From Saccharopolyspora endophytica (GTDB taxonomy: Bacteria; Actinomycetota; Actinomycetes; Mycobacteriales; Pseudonocardiaceae), in assembly GCF_018070075.1 (NCBI RefSeq), contig NZ_JAGPXE010000019.1:1-64000 (forward strand): a stretch of 64,000 nt of DNA. The letters are read 5' to 3'. The position numbers were made by a program, and so were the translations under genes. Below are positions 48,937 to 57,727 of this stretch, one piece after another. How positions within the stretch are numbered: position 1 is the first letter of the stretch; each line of letters opens with the position of its first letter. The notes under the pieces are model-generated. The model did no database searches. It saw only the letters and a program-made list of their open reading frames with translations, and was not told the DNA's origin.

Positions 48937-50358
48937 ATGCAAGCCGTAGACGGCGCCGAAGCCGCACTGCACACCAGGTGGAACGGGCGACTCATAGGCC
49001 TGGTGGCGGTGCTGGTCCTGGTCAACTTCATGGTCGACACGGCCATCTCAGCACCCCTGATCGTGCTGCCGGAGATGCTCGACCACTTCGGCACCGACCA
49101 GGCCGCGTGGCTCAACGCCAGCGCGATGCTGGCCGGAGCGATGTGGGCTCCCCTGCTCGGCAAGAGCGCCGACGTGCACGGCAAGCGTCGGATCCTGGTG
49201 CTGACGCTGCTGATCAGCTGCGCGGGCGCGCTGGTGTGCGCGGTGGCGCCCAACGTGTGGATCTTCGTGATCGGCAGGCTCATGCAGGGCTCGGCCGTGG
49301 CCGCGCTGTTCCTGACCGTCGCGATCGTGCGCGACGTCTGCGCACCGCGCCTGTCCATGGTCGTGGTCGGCATCGTGACCTCGGGATCGGCCGTGCTCAA
49401 CATCGGTTCGCGCTTCGCGGCCGAGAAACTGGCCGCTGAGAACGGCTTTCAGATCATCTTCGTCATCTCGGCCGCGGTGGCGGCGGCGATGGCGCTGATG
49501 GTGCGCGGAGTCGTGTCCGAATCCCCGGTCACCACGCCCGGCCGGATCGACTTCGGCGGAGCCGCGCTGCTCGGCGGCGGACTGATCGGCGTGCTCAGCT
49601 ACATCAGCCTCGGGTCCGAGATCGGCTGGCTGGAGATCGGGCCGATCGCCCTGTTGATCGCCGGCGCAGCGGCACTGGCCCGGTGGTGGATCGCCTCCGG
49701 CCGCACCCCGGAACCGCTGATCGACGTGCGCCGGCTGGGCGGTCCGCTGCTGCTCACGCTGCTCATCATCGTGCTGTCCACCGGCTCGTACCAGAGCATG
49801 CTGCAGCTGCTGCCGCTCGTCGGCGAGGTCCCGCTGAGCCAGGGGCTCGGCTACGGCCTCGGCGGGCAGGGGTCGCTGGCGATGCTGCTGGCCGCGCCCG
49901 CCATCGGCGTCATGATCGGCGGCCCGCTCGCGGGGGCGCTGGCCGGGCGCTTCGGCCCGGTGGTGACGCTGGCCGGGGCCGTGGGTCTCGGAACCGTCGG
50001 CACCCTCGGCATGTTCGCCGGTGTCGCGTCCTTCCCGGCCGCCCTCGTGTTCGCGCTGCTGCTCGGGTTCACCGTCGGCGCGCTCGGCACCTCGGGGTTC
50101 AACGTGGCGGGAAGCCTCGCTCCCGCGAGCCAGCAGGCAACGGTGTCGAGCCTGGTCATGGTCATGGTCGCGGTCGGCTCGGTGGTGCTCAACTTCGTGG
50201 GATCGGCGGTCCTGCACTCCACGGCCCTGCCCGCAGGTGGCGGAACCGTCAACTCGGGACTGGGGGTCTTCAGCTACCTCACGATCGCCGCCGTCGCGTT
50301 CGGGCTGTCCACGGTGACCGCCGTCGTCCTGACCCGTCGGCAGAAATCCATCAAGTGA
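48937..50358 (+). CDS. MFS multidrug exporter, 14-helix DHA2 type
   Basis: A 473-residue transporter. The N-terminal half has VLVNFMVDTAISAPLIVLPEM, the loop LLGKSADVHGKRRILV (motif A) and GRLMQGSAVAALFLTVAIVRD (motif C-like region), with a total of about 14 hydrophobic segments, as in EmrB/QacA exporters. Regulation by the adjacent TetR through the palindrome at 48875 is likely. Eleven base pairs downstream begins an FAD monooxygenase with a strong ribosome site, suggesting an operon that modifies and pumps out one compound. Substrate unknown. Confidence 0.88.
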   Translation: MQAVDGAEAALHTRWNGRLIGLVAVLVLVNFMVDTAISAPLIVLPEMLDHFGTDQAAWLNASAMLAGAMWAPLLGKSADVHGKRRILVLTLLISCAGALVCAVAPNVWIFVIGRLMQGSAVAALFLTVAIVRDVCAPRLSMVVVGIVTSGSAVLNIGSRFAAEKLAAENGFQIIFVISAAVAAAMALMVRGVVSESPVTTPGRIDFGGAALLGGGLIGVLSYISLGSEIGWLEIGPIALLIAGAAALARWWIASGRTPEPLIDVRRLGGPLLLTLLIIVLSTGSYQSMLQLLPLVGEVPLSQGLGYGLGGQGSLAMLLAAPAIGVMIGGPLAGALAGRFGPVVTLAGAVGLGTVGTLGMFAGVASFPAALVFALLLGFTVGALGTSGFNVAGSLAPASQQATVSSLVMVMVAVGSVVLNFVGSAVLHSTALPAGGGTVNSGLGVFSYLTIAAVAFGLSTVTAVVLTRRQKSIK

Positions 50359-50369
50359 AGGAGGAAGAC

Positions 50370-51542
50370 GTGCGAGTTCTGGTTTCAGGTGCGAGCATCG
50401 CGGGCCCGGCGGTCGCGTTCTGGTTGCACCGCAACGGGTTCGACGTGACCGTCGTCGAGAAGGCCGCATCGGTGCGCAACGGCGGGTATCCGATCGACGT
50501 GCGCGGAACCGCCCTGGAAGTCGCCCGCCGGATGGGAATCCTGCCGCAGCTGCGGCAGGCCGACATCAAGACGCAGCGGCTGACGTTCCTCGACGCCGAC
50601 GGATCCGTCGCGGCCTCCGTGCACCCCCAGCACGTCGTGGGCGGCGTCGACGGGCAGGACCTGGAGGTCCGCCGCGGCGACCTGACCCAGGTGCTCTACG
50701 AAGCCGTTCGCGACGACGTGGAGTTCGTGTTCCACGACTCCATCGACGTGCTCGACGAGCATGGGGACGGCGTGCGCGTCACCTTCCGCAGCGGTGCGCA
50801 GCGGGAGTTCGACCTCGTGGTGGGCGCCGACGGGCTGCACTCCCGGACCCGCGAGCTCATCTTCGGGCCCGAGCTCCAGTTCCACCGCTACCTGGGGTTC
50901 TGCTTCGCCGGGTTCACCACGCCCAACACCTTCGGGCTCTCCCACGAGGGCATCATGTGGAACACGCCAGGCAAGGCGGCGGCGCTCTACGGCGTCCGGG
51001 ACAGCGACGAGCTGCACGGCTTCCTCAACATCGCCCGCCCGCAGCCCCCGCTGGAGCTGCTGCGCGATCCCGACGCGCAGCGAGAGCTGGTGGCCGACGC
51101 GTTCGCCGGGGAGGGCTGGGAGATCCCGAACCTGGTCAAGGCGATGCGCGAAGCCGACGACCTGTTCTTCGACACGGTCAGCCAGATCCACCTGCCCGCG
51201 TGGTCGCGCGGCCGGGTCGCCCTGGTCGGCGACGCGGCCCACGCCCCGTCCTTCCTGACCGGCCAGGGTTCCAGCATCGCGCTGGTCAGCGCCTACATGC
51301 TCGCCGACGCGCTGGCCGCCCACACCGACCACACCGAGGCCTTCGCCGCCTACGAGGCCGGCACCCGCGAGTTCGTCGAGCTCAACCAAGCCCTCGTCGG
51401 CGAAGGCGACGCAGCCCTGTTCCCCACCACCCGGGAAGCGCTGGAGAAGCGCAACGCGGGCCTGCGCGCGCTCGCCGAGATGCCACCCGCGACCGGAAGG
51501 CCGGAGCACTCGGCGTTGGTCCTGCCCGCTCCCAGGCGCTGA
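50370..51542 (+). CDS. FAD-dependent monooxygenase (TetX/RebC-like)
   Basis: A 390-residue group A flavoprotein with VLVSGASIAGPAVAFWLHRN (Rossmann), VVGADGLHSRTRELIFG (DG motif) and RVALVGDAAHAPSFLTGQGSSIALVSAYMLADAL (GD motif, read in parts). The sequence resembles the tetracycline-oxidising and related antibiotic-modifying monooxygenases. GTG 50370 has AGGAGG upstream, while the much longer open frame starting at 49683 lies inside the exporter gene and is an artefact. Context suggests inactivation or hydroxylation of an exported compound; that is inference. Confidence 0.88.
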   Translation: MRVLVSGASIAGPAVAFWLHRNGFDVTVVEKAASVRNGGYPIDVRGTALEVARRMGILPQLRQADIKTQRLTFLDADGSVAASVHPQHVVGGVDGQDLEVRRGDLTQVLYEAVRDDVEFVFHDSIDVLDEHGDGVRVTFRSGAQREFDLVVGADGLHSRTRELIFGPELQFHRYLGFCFAGFTTPNTFGLSHEGIMWNTPGKAAALYGVRDSDELHGFLNIARPQPPLELLRDPDAQRELVADAFAGEGWEIPNLVKAMREADDLFFDTVSQIHLPAWSRGRVALVGDAAHAPSFLTGQGSSIALVSAYMLADALAAHTDHTEAFAAYEAGTREFVELNQALVGEGDAALFPTTREALEKRNAGLRALAEMPPATGRPEHSALVLPAPRR

Positions 51543-51547
51543 CCAGG

Positions 51548-52306
51548 TCACGCCTGGTGCGCGGCCGGGCGGGTGACCAGACCGCGCGCGACGATCTCCA
51601 GCACGGCCGCGATCGCCACCGCCTCCACCGCCAGCAGCCCGACCAGCACGAACAGCTGCACGGCCCCGGCCTGGAGCGGGCCGGCACCGCCCAGCAGCAT
51701 GCCGACGAACGCGCCCGGCAGGGTCACCATGCCCACGGTGCGGGTCTGGTCGAGCGCGGGAACCAGCGCGGTTCCGGCCACGGGACGGGCGATTTCGAGC
51801 CGCGCGTCGCGTTCGGACAGACCCAGCGACAACGCCGCCTCCACCTCCCCGCGGCGCTGCGCCAGCTCGTCGAGAAGTCGACGACCGGCCAGCGCCGTGG
51901 CGGTCAGCGCTCCCCCGATCAGCTGGCCGATCAGCGGGATCAGCACCAACCCGGTCAGCGGCACCGCCCGAGACACCAGCAGCAGTCCGGCGACCGGCGC
52001 GACACCGGCGGCGATGGGCACGGCCGCCCACCACCACGTCCGGTTGCCGGTGATGCGCCGTCCCGCCGTGCGCGCCGCGATCGCGAACATCACCACGATG
52101 AACGCCACCACCAGCCACGACCAGCGCACCACGGAGGTGATGATCAGCGACACCAGCAGCAGCTGCGCCGCACCGCGCAGCCCTGCGGTGATCACGGCCC
52201 AGTGCCGGGCGAACCCGCCCAGGCGCACCACCGCGGCGGCCGCGACCAGCAGCAGCACGACCACGGCACCGAGCACCGGCGTCACCGGAATCGTCCCAGA
52301 ACCCAC
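51548..52306 (-). CDS. UPF0014 (FetB-like) membrane permease
   Basis: A 252-residue integral membrane protein with about six or seven helices. The signature of the FetB/UPF0014 family is visible in VGMVTLPGAFVGMLLGGAGPLQAG, and the helices (LGAVVVLLLVAAAAVVRLGG, LLLVSLIITSVVRWSWLVVA) fit. In E. coli FetB pairs with the ATPase FetA in iron export. No FetA-type ATPase is adjacent here, so either it lies elsewhere or this permease acts differently. It converges on the FAD monooxygenase gene with a 5-bp gap. Confidence 0.85.
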   Translation of the reverse strand: MGSGTIPVTPVLGAVVVLLLVAAAAVVRLGGFARHWAVITAGLRGAAQLLLVSLIITSVVRWSWLVVAFIVVMFAIAARTAGRRITGNRTWWWAAVPIAAGVAPVAGLLLVSRAVPLTGLVLIPLIGQLIGGALTATALAGRRLLDELAQRRGEVEAALSLGLSERDARLEIARPVAGTALVPALDQTRTVGMVTLPGAFVGMLLGGAGPLQAGAVQLFVLVGLLAVEAVAIAAVLEIVARGLVTRPAAHQA

Positions 52307-52343
52307 CCGGCGACCTTACGGCCCGGCGGTGCCCGTCGCGTCC

Positions 52344-53348
52344 CTAACCGAGCAGTTCCTCGCGGGCGGCCCGGGCCATGTCGGCCGCGTGGCGCAGACC
52401 GCTCTCGGTGAACCGGGCCTGCAGATCGCGCAGGTCGGCGTCGACCTTCTCCGGCGAGGCACCTTGGCGGGCTTGGCTCTTCACCAGTCCGAGCCGCGCC
52501 AGGGCTTCGCCTCGTGGCTCGGAGATGCGGGTGAACTCCTCGACGGTGTCGCGGTAGACGCGCTCGGCCTCGGCGTAGCGGCCCGCGCGGTAGAGAACGT
52601 TGCCGCGCATCTTGTGGTTGTAGGCCAGGGCCGCTTCCAAGCGCATGTCCCGGCACGTGCGTTCGGCGTCGGCCAGCAGGTCCAGGGCCTCGGCGGGTTC
52701 GCCGCGCAGCGACGTGAGGTCGGCGATGCCGCGCAGCGCCCAGGCGCGTCCCCGCTGGTCGTCGCCGTCGGTGGCGATCTGGCAGGCCTCGGTGAACAGG
52801 GCCAGGGCGGTGTCGTGGTCGCCCCCGTGCCGGTGGATCTGCGCGATCCCCTCCAGCGCCCACACGACGTGCCTCGGCTGACCGACCTCCCTAGCTTCAG
52901 CCAGCAGCTGCTCGTGGAGCCGCAACGTTCCGGCGAAATCCCCCTGCACGCGGCCGGTTTCGGCGAGCCCGGCCAGCGCGTACCCCCGCGCCATGGGATC
53001 GGTGCCGCGCTCGGCGGCCTCGACCGCGCGGGTCAGCAGGCGGTGCGCCAGCACGTAGCGACCCCGCTGCCGGGCGAGGGTGCCACCGCTCCACAGCGCC
53101 CAGGCCATCGCGTCCTGGTCGACGGCGTCCCGCGCGGTGCGGTAGCTGGCGCGCCAGGCGCGTTCAGCGCGCTCCACCCTGCCCAGCCGCCTGCACGCCT
53201 CGGCGATGGCCAGCAGCGCACCCGCGCGTTCACCCGGCGTGGTCGCCGCCGCGTCGTGCCGTTCGGCCTGTTCGAGCACCTCGTCCAGCGACGCGTTCAC
53301 CGACAACGCCGCGAGGCCACCCCGGTACTCATCCGCCTTGGCGTGCAT
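52344..53348 (-). CDS. TPR-repeat protein
   Basis: A 334-residue all-helical protein made of tetratricopeptide repeats (for example GALLAIAEACRRLGRVERAE, YALAGLAETGRVQGDFAG, WALEGIAQIHRHGGDHDTAL, WALRGIADLTSLRGEPAEAL, HKMRGNVLYRAGRYAEAERV). The repeats cover most of the chain, as in the C-terminal part of SARP or STAND regulators, but there is no DNA-binding or NTPase domain, so it is a free-standing scaffold. Start ATG 53348 has GGAGGG 7 bases upstream. Its partner is unknown. A 471-bp gap with repeats separates it from the LysR gene. Confidence 0.82.
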   Translation of the reverse strand: MHAKADEYRGGLAALSVNASLDEVLEQAERHDAAATTPGERAGALLAIAEACRRLGRVERAERAWRASYRTARDAVDQDAMAWALWSGGTLARQRGRYVLAHRLLTRAVEAAERGTDPMARGYALAGLAETGRVQGDFAGTLRLHEQLLAEAREVGQPRHVVWALEGIAQIHRHGGDHDTALALFTEACQIATDGDDQRGRAWALRGIADLTSLRGEPAEALDLLADAERTCRDMRLEAALAYNHKMRGNVLYRAGRYAEAERVYRDTVEEFTRISEPRGEALARLGLVKSQARQGASPEKVDADLRDLQARFTESGLRHAADMARAAREELLG

Positions 53349-53598
53349 GGAACTCCCTCCAGTAGACCGACCACACCGGTCCGCCAGGGAGGACGGCATG
53401 ATCATTTCCACTGAGGACGCTACGGAGGAAGCGGAACCGAAACCTCAGGTCTCACCCCGGAAACAGTCCCCGAGCACCCCTAGGGGCCGTCCCGTACGTC
53501 AAAAGTCGGTCACCCCCTACCACTCCCCTCCACCCACAACCGAAGAAGTCCCCACCGAAGAACCCCACCTCCGCCCCACCCGGAGACACCCCAACCCG

Positions 53599-53760
53599 GA
53601 ATACCGCCGCAATCCGGCACCCGATTACCGCCGTAATCCGTCCACCCACCCCGGCCGCGACCCGTCCACCGGCCTCTACAGCACTCCGGACACCGATTAC
53701 GGCCGTAATCCGGTTCCCGAATACGGCAGTAATCCGTCCTCCGATTGCGGCGGTTTTCCG
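53599..53760. repeat. Tandem 24-bp palindromic array, ACSGCSGT core, 7 units (5 clear)
   Basis: Units of the type GATTACSGCSGTAATCCG plus a 6-bp spacer occur at 53599, 53623, 53695, 53719 and 53743; two degenerate units at 53647 and 53671 fill the phase, so the period is 24 bp throughout. One unit holds the perfect palindrome GATTACGGCCGTAATC. The array lies in the 471-bp gap 53349-53819. On the plus strand it would encode an 8-residue repeat (PDYRRNPS-like) within a 141-codon open frame from ATG 53398 that has GGGAGG upstream and ends overlapping the LysR start. I cannot decide whether that frame is translated. Confidence 0.75.
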
Positions 53761-53819
53761 GGAACAGGGGGTGGGTGCGGGGTGTTCAGGTCTGGTGGGG
53801 GTCGTGTGAGGGGAAGTCG

Positions 53820-54716
53820 ATGAGTCTTCGTCAGTTCGAGTACGCCTTGGCCGTTGCCGAGGAGGGGTCGGTGACGGCTGCCGCCGAGTCGTTGCGCGTC
53901 GCCCAGCCATCGGTGTCGCAGCAGATCCGGGGGTTGGAGCGCGAGCTCGGCGTGACGCTGTTCGCCCGCACCCCGAGCGGCCTGGTGCCGACCACGGCCG
54001 GTCGGGCGTTCCTGCGGGAGGCCGAGGTCGCCGTGGTCGCAGCGCGGCGCGCGAGGGCCACGGCGCGAGCAGGTGGCGAGGAGCTCGTGGGCGAGCTGGT
54101 GGTCGCCGCGCAACTGGGCTTCGGCACGCGGCAGCTGCCCAGCGCGCTGGGAGCGCTGGCGCGGCGGTTCCCGCGCGTGGAGGTCACGGTCTTCGAGGAA
54201 CCGAATTCCGCCGAGCTGGAGCGGTTGTGCCGGCGCGGTTCCCTGGACCTCTCGCTGATGGCGGCGTGCGAGCGGAGCCCCGAGCGCGCGCACCACCTCG
54301 GTGACGAGGAGTTCGTGGTGGTGCTCGGTGAAGAGCATCCGCTGCTCGCCGCAGACGAGGTCGATCTCCAGGACCTGGCGGGCGATCCGTGGCTGCGGTT
54401 CGACCGCGACAGCGCTCTCGACGGCGTCCTGCACGGCGTCCTGCGCGACAACGACCTGACCCCGACCACAGCGGCCCGCGTGAGCCAGACCGCGACGGCC
54501 GTCCGCTGGGCCGCCCACGGCCTGGGCGTCGCGCTCGTGCCCGCCTCGGCGGTGCCCGACGGATACGAGCACCTGATCCGCCCGGCCTCGCCGGTGGTCG
54601 CGCAGCCCGTCATCGCGGTGCTGCGCCCCACCCCGGGCCCGGCGGAGTCGGCCCTGCTCGACCTCCTCCGCCAGGAGACCTGGCACTCCGCGACCCCGCT
54701 GCTCAGAGCTGGGTGA
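53820..54716 (+). CDS. LysR-family transcriptional regulator
   Basis: A 298-residue LysR protein. The N-terminal winged helix ([40 protein letters not shown]) is followed by a substrate-binding domain ([40 protein letters not shown]). Start ATG 53820 has GAGGGGA 5-6 bases upstream. It converges with an SDR remnant (overlap 14 bp) and an intact SDR. The palindrome at 55797-55813, upstream of the intact SDR, may be its target. Inducer unknown. Confidence 0.88.
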   Translation: MSLRQFEYALAVAEEGSVTAAAESLRVAQPSVSQQIRGLERELGVTLFARTPSGLVPTTAGRAFLREAEVAVVAARRARATARAGGEELVGELVVAAQLGFGTRQLPSALGALARRFPRVEVTVFEEPNSAELERLCRRGSLDLSLMAACERSPERAHHLGDEEFVVVLGEEHPLLAADEVDLQDLAGDPWLRFDRDSALDGVLHGVLRDNDLTPTTAARVSQTATAVRWAAHGLGVALVPASAVPDGYEHLIRPASPVVAQPVIAVLRPTPGPAESALLDLLRQETWHSATPLLRAG

Positions 54717-54893
54717 GCCCGCCGTCGACCGGGAGCTCCACGCCGGTGGTGAACGTGGCGTCGAAGGCCAGGAACGCGGCGGCCCTGGCGATCTCCTCGG
54801 GCCTGCCGAACCGAGCCATCGGGTTGTCGGCCATCACCTGGGTCTTGATCCGGTCGGCTTCCTCCTGGCTCTCGAGTAGTCGACCACGTTCTT
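54703..54893 (-). pseudogene. C-terminal remnant of a short-chain dehydrogenase
   Basis: The minus strand reads [40 protein letters not shown] and [18 protein letters not shown] before a stop: the last about 55 residues of an SDR, including the usual GRPEEIA and PVDGG motifs. Everything upstream (Rossmann glycines, Ser, Tyr-x3-Lys) is missing; the frame runs into the 3' end region of the intact SDR gene. This is a truncated gene beside a different intact SDR, not a duplicated end of it. Confidence 0.8.
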
Positions 54894-54904
54894 CCCCTCC
54901 GTTC

Positions 54905-55660
54905 TCAGCCGCGGTGGAATTCGCCGCCGTCGGCGATCAACTTGCTCCCGGTGACCCAATTCGCGCGGTCCGAGGCGAAGAAGAGAACCGCGTTCGCGAT
55001 GTCCTCGGGCTTTCCGTCGCGACCCAGCGGAACCGCCGCACCGTCCTGCCCCGGCTCCAGCCGCGCCCACTGCTGCCGCGTCTGCTCGCCACCGGGAGTG
55101 GCGACTCGCCCGGGAGTGACGGTGTTGACGCGGACCCCGTGCGGAGCCAGGTCCGAGGCGAGCCCGCGGCTGTAGGTCTCCAACGCCATCTTCGCGGCCG
55201 CGTAGTGCAGGAACTGCGGTGGCGGGCTGTAGATCGCCGCCGAGGAGATGTGCACGATCGACCCCGAACGCCGCTCCCGCATCCCCGGCACGAGCAGGGC
55301 GTCCAGGCGCACCGCGGCGAGGAAGTTCAGGTCCAGCGCGTCCTGCCACTCCTCGTCGGGGATGGCCGTGGCGTCCTCGTGCGGCTGCGCCCCGCCGACG
55401 TTGTCGACCAGCACGTCCACTCCGCCCAGCACGTCCAGCGCCGCGTCCGCGAGCTGCTGCGCGCCCGCGCGGGTGCGCAGGTCGGCGGTGATGAGCGTGG
55501 CCCCGTCCGGTCCTCTGGTGGCCGTCCGTGCGGTCGTGACCACCTGCGCTCCGGCGTCGAGGAGACCGCGCACGACGGCTTCCCCGATCCCGCGAGAACC
55601 ACCCGTGACCAGAGCCCGCTTGCCCTTGAACTCCTGAATTCCACTGTCGAACGCAGTCAT
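54905..55660 (-). CDS. Short-chain dehydrogenase/reductase
   Basis: A 251-residue classical SDR. The cofactor motif is [13 protein letters not shown], the NNAG-equivalent is LVDNVGGA, the catalytic Ser is in [10 protein letters not shown] and the Tyr/Lys pair in [10 protein letters not shown]. The C-terminus has [20 protein letters not shown] and DGG. It oxidises or reduces an alcohol/ketone with NAD(P)H. Start ATG 55660 has GAGAGG 9 bases upstream; the open frame to 55747 is not supported. A 479-bp gap (55661-56139) follows and holds a palindrome (55797-55813) but no gene. Confidence 0.88.
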   Translation of the reverse strand: MTAFDSGIQEFKGKRALVTGGSRGIGEAVVRGLLDAGAQVVTTARTATRGPDGATLITADLRTRAGAQQLADAALDVLGGVDVLVDNVGGAQPHEDATAIPDEEWQDALDLNFLAAVRLDALLVPGMRERRSGSIVHISSAAIYSPPPQFLHYAAAKMALETYSRGLASDLAPHGVRVNTVTPGRVATPGGEQTRQQWARLEPGQDGAAVPLGRDGKPEDIANAVLFFASDRANWVTGSKLIADGGEFHRG

Positions 55661-55796
55661 GCCGACGGACCTCTCATGAGTGAAATTGACTCGACGAATC
55701 CGGGTTCGCGTGGATTTCATCGGGAACACCGCGTCGAGTGATGTCACGCTACGTCCGGAAAAGCGGTGGAATCAAAGACGAAAATGCAGCAGAGGC

Positions 55797-55813
55797 CATA
55801 GGCATGCCCTATG
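55797..55813. promoter_or_regulatory. Candidate LysR-type operator upstream of the SDR
   Basis: CATAGG-CATGC-CCTATG is a perfect 6-bp inverted repeat about 5 bases, flanked by a looser AGAG...CTCT extension. It lies 137 bp before the SDR start, and no other repeat of this strength occurs in the gap. Confidence 0.4.
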
Positions 55814-56139
55814 CTCTCCGGAAATCAGCCCGCTCTGCCCGAGCCGCCCATGATCGATGACCGTTGCGCCCGGTCAGTGCAGGCGCGGATTTCTGGGCAG
55901 CCGGGTGGGTAGCCGTGTCGTCGTTCGGATCTCGGTCAGGACTCTTCGCATGGTGCGGCCTGGCGAGTTGCGGTTTCCGCGCAGCGCTGCGGACGTGGGT
56001 GTCGGCAGGTCGGCAACGGGCGAAAGGAATTTTCCAGAATCACTCTTTTGCCCAGCGCACAGGCATTCGGCATCCGTTGACCGGTGCACGACAGGACATT
56101 ACGTTCGAAGCGTCGACCGCGGTGGGGGAGGTACCTGAG

Positions 56140-57033
56140 ATGCGGCGCTTCGACCGCCTGAAGACGATCCTCGCGATGGACCCGGAGAAGGACTGCGACG
56201 AGATCTACCGCCTGCTCTCCCAGCTCGAATTCCCCTGGGACTTCACGCGCTCCCTGGAACTCGCGCTGTTCCGCACCTACGCGGTCCCGACGATCGGCCG
56301 GCTGCTCGACCGCACCGGCGAGTTCACCCGCTGCACCCAGAAGCGCTACGACGACACCGTCCTGGTGCTCTACGAGATCCTCATCCCGGACTCCGAACGC
56401 TCGCGCGAGCAGGCGCTCGACCACCTCAACCAGATCCACTGGCGCTACCGGATCAGCAACGACGATTACCTCTACACGCTGGCGACGTTCGCGGTCATGC
56501 CGGTGCGCTGGATCAACGAGTTCGGCTGGCGCGAGCTGCACCCCCACGAGATCCGGGCGCTGACGGCGGTGTGGCGCCGGATGGGCGAGGGGATGCGGAT
56601 CGAGGGGATCCCGGCGACCTACGAGGAGTTCGAGCGCCTGCTCGACGACTACGAGCGCGACCGCTTCGTCTTCGACGAAGGTGGCAGACGCGTCGCCGAC
56701 TCCACGATGCGCCTGTTCGGCTCCTGGTTCCCGCGTCCGCTGTCAGGTCCGGTCAGCGACGCGACCCGCCTCCTGATGGACCCGCACCTGCTCGACGCCC
56801 TGAACCTCCCCCGACCTCCCGGAGCCGCCCGCCGAGCCGTCCGGCTCGCCCTCAAGGCTCGGGGCCGGCTCCTCCGCCTCGGCCCTCCCCGCCCGGACTC
56901 CCAGCCCGTCATCCCCCGACCGGCCACCTACCCCGACGGCTACCGCCTCGAAGATCTCGGACCGGATTCCTTCCGCCGCAACGGTTCCCGACGCGACGCC
57001 CCACCTCCGGCGGCCTGCCCGGCCACCCGGTGA
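56140..57033 (+). CDS. Oxygenase MpaB-family protein (DUF2236)
   Basis: A 297-residue DUF2236 protein. The family core is plain: TRCTQKRYDDTVLVLYEIL, ALDHLNQIHWRYRISNDDYL, YTLATFAVMPVRWINEFGWR and IEGIPATYEEFERLL. Members include the fungal meroterpenoid oxygenase MpaB and are related to latex-clearing proteins, which carry haem; conserved His and Arg residues in these stretches are candidates for haem or substrate binding. The C-terminal 60 residues are Pro/Arg-rich and probably disordered. ATG 56140 has GGGGAGG 8 bases upstream; the open frame extending left to 55864 is not supported. Substrate unknown. Confidence 0.85.
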   Translation: MRRFDRLKTILAMDPEKDCDEIYRLLSQLEFPWDFTRSLELALFRTYAVPTIGRLLDRTGEFTRCTQKRYDDTVLVLYEILIPDSERSREQALDHLNQIHWRYRISNDDYLYTLATFAVMPVRWINEFGWRELHPHEIRALTAVWRRMGEGMRIEGIPATYEEFERLLDDYERDRFVFDEGGRRVADSTMRLFGSWFPRPLSGPVSDATRLLMDPHLLDALNLPRPPGAARRAVRLALKARGRLLRLGPPRPDSQPVIPRPATYPDGYRLEDLGPDSFRRNGSRRDAPPPAACPATR

Positions 57034-57052
57034 CACAGCATCGGGCCGGCCC

Positions 57053-57712
57053 TCACGCGAGGAGCTTTCGGATGAGGGTGGGGAGGTCGTCGGCTGTGGC
57101 GTCGGCTGGGTCGAAGGTGGGGTTGTAGCGGCCTTCGAGGCGGCTGACCCAGCCCGTTCGCAGGCCTGCCCTCTTGGCGCCGTGGCAGTCCCAGGCGTGG
57201 GCGGCGACCAGTGCGACCTGGTCCGGGTCGAGGTCCAGCCAGGTCGTGGCGTAGCGGTACGCGGCGGGGGCGGGTTTCCACGCGCCGACGTCGGCGCAGG
57301 ACAGGACCGCTTCGACGTGATCGGACAGTCCGCTGCGGGCGAAGAAGCCGCTGATGACCTCGGCGGATCCGGTGGTCAGGCCGATGACGCGCACTCCGGC
57401 CGCGCGGAGCTCTTCCAGCGCCGGGAGGACGTCGTCGTGCGCGGGGAAGCGGTCCCACCCGCCCAGCACGTGGTCGATCGTCGCCTGGTCGACCTCCTCG
57501 CCGGTGATGTCGCGCAACGCCGCGGCGCAGATCTCGTCGAAGGTGCGGTAGCCGCCCGCAGCGGCGAGCGCCATGCCGTCGCGCACCGCGCGGGTGAACC
57601 ACGGGCCGAAGAGGCCTGCGGGATAACCGCGTTCAGCGAGGCGACCCGGAACCTCCTCCAGCGACATCAGGGTTTCGACGACGTCGAACGCGACGGCCTT
57701 GAGCTCGGGCAC
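57053..57712 (-). CDS. HAD-superfamily haloacid-dehalogenase-like hydrolase (type II)
   Basis: A 219-residue HAD hydrolase. The nucleophile Asp is in VAFDVVETL, the Thr/Ser motif in IGLTTGS, the Lys in VGAWKPAPAAYRYA and the last acidic motif region in AAHAWDCHGAKRAG, which together match L-2-haloacid dehalogenases more than phosphatases. A cap domain lies between residues about 15 and 95. It is divergent from a TetR regulator, and the operator-like repeats at 57728-57751 lie in the 56-bp gap, so it may be under that control. The natural substrate is unknown. Confidence 0.86.
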   Translation of the reverse strand: MPELKAVAFDVVETLMSLEEVPGRLAERGYPAGLFGPWFTRAVRDGMALAAAGGYRTFDEICAAALRDITGEEVDQATIDHVLGGWDRFPAHDDVLPALEELRAAGVRVIGLTTGSAEVISGFFARSGLSDHVEAVLSCADVGAWKPAPAAYRYATTWLDLDPDQVALVAAHAWDCHGAKRAGLRTGWVSRLEGRYNPTFDPADATADDLPTLIRKLLA

Positions 57713-57727
57713 GACCCCTCCTTCAGC

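Noticed and set aside
53599-53760. The regularly spaced repeats as a CRISPR array.
   Set aside because: Spacers are only 6 bp and are themselves similar, units are palindromic and degenerate, and no cas gene is nearby.
54905-55660. The SDR fragment at 54703-54893 as the C-terminus of this intact SDR.
   Set aside because: The intact gene has its own complete C-terminus and stop; the fragment's sequence differs and would be a second tail.
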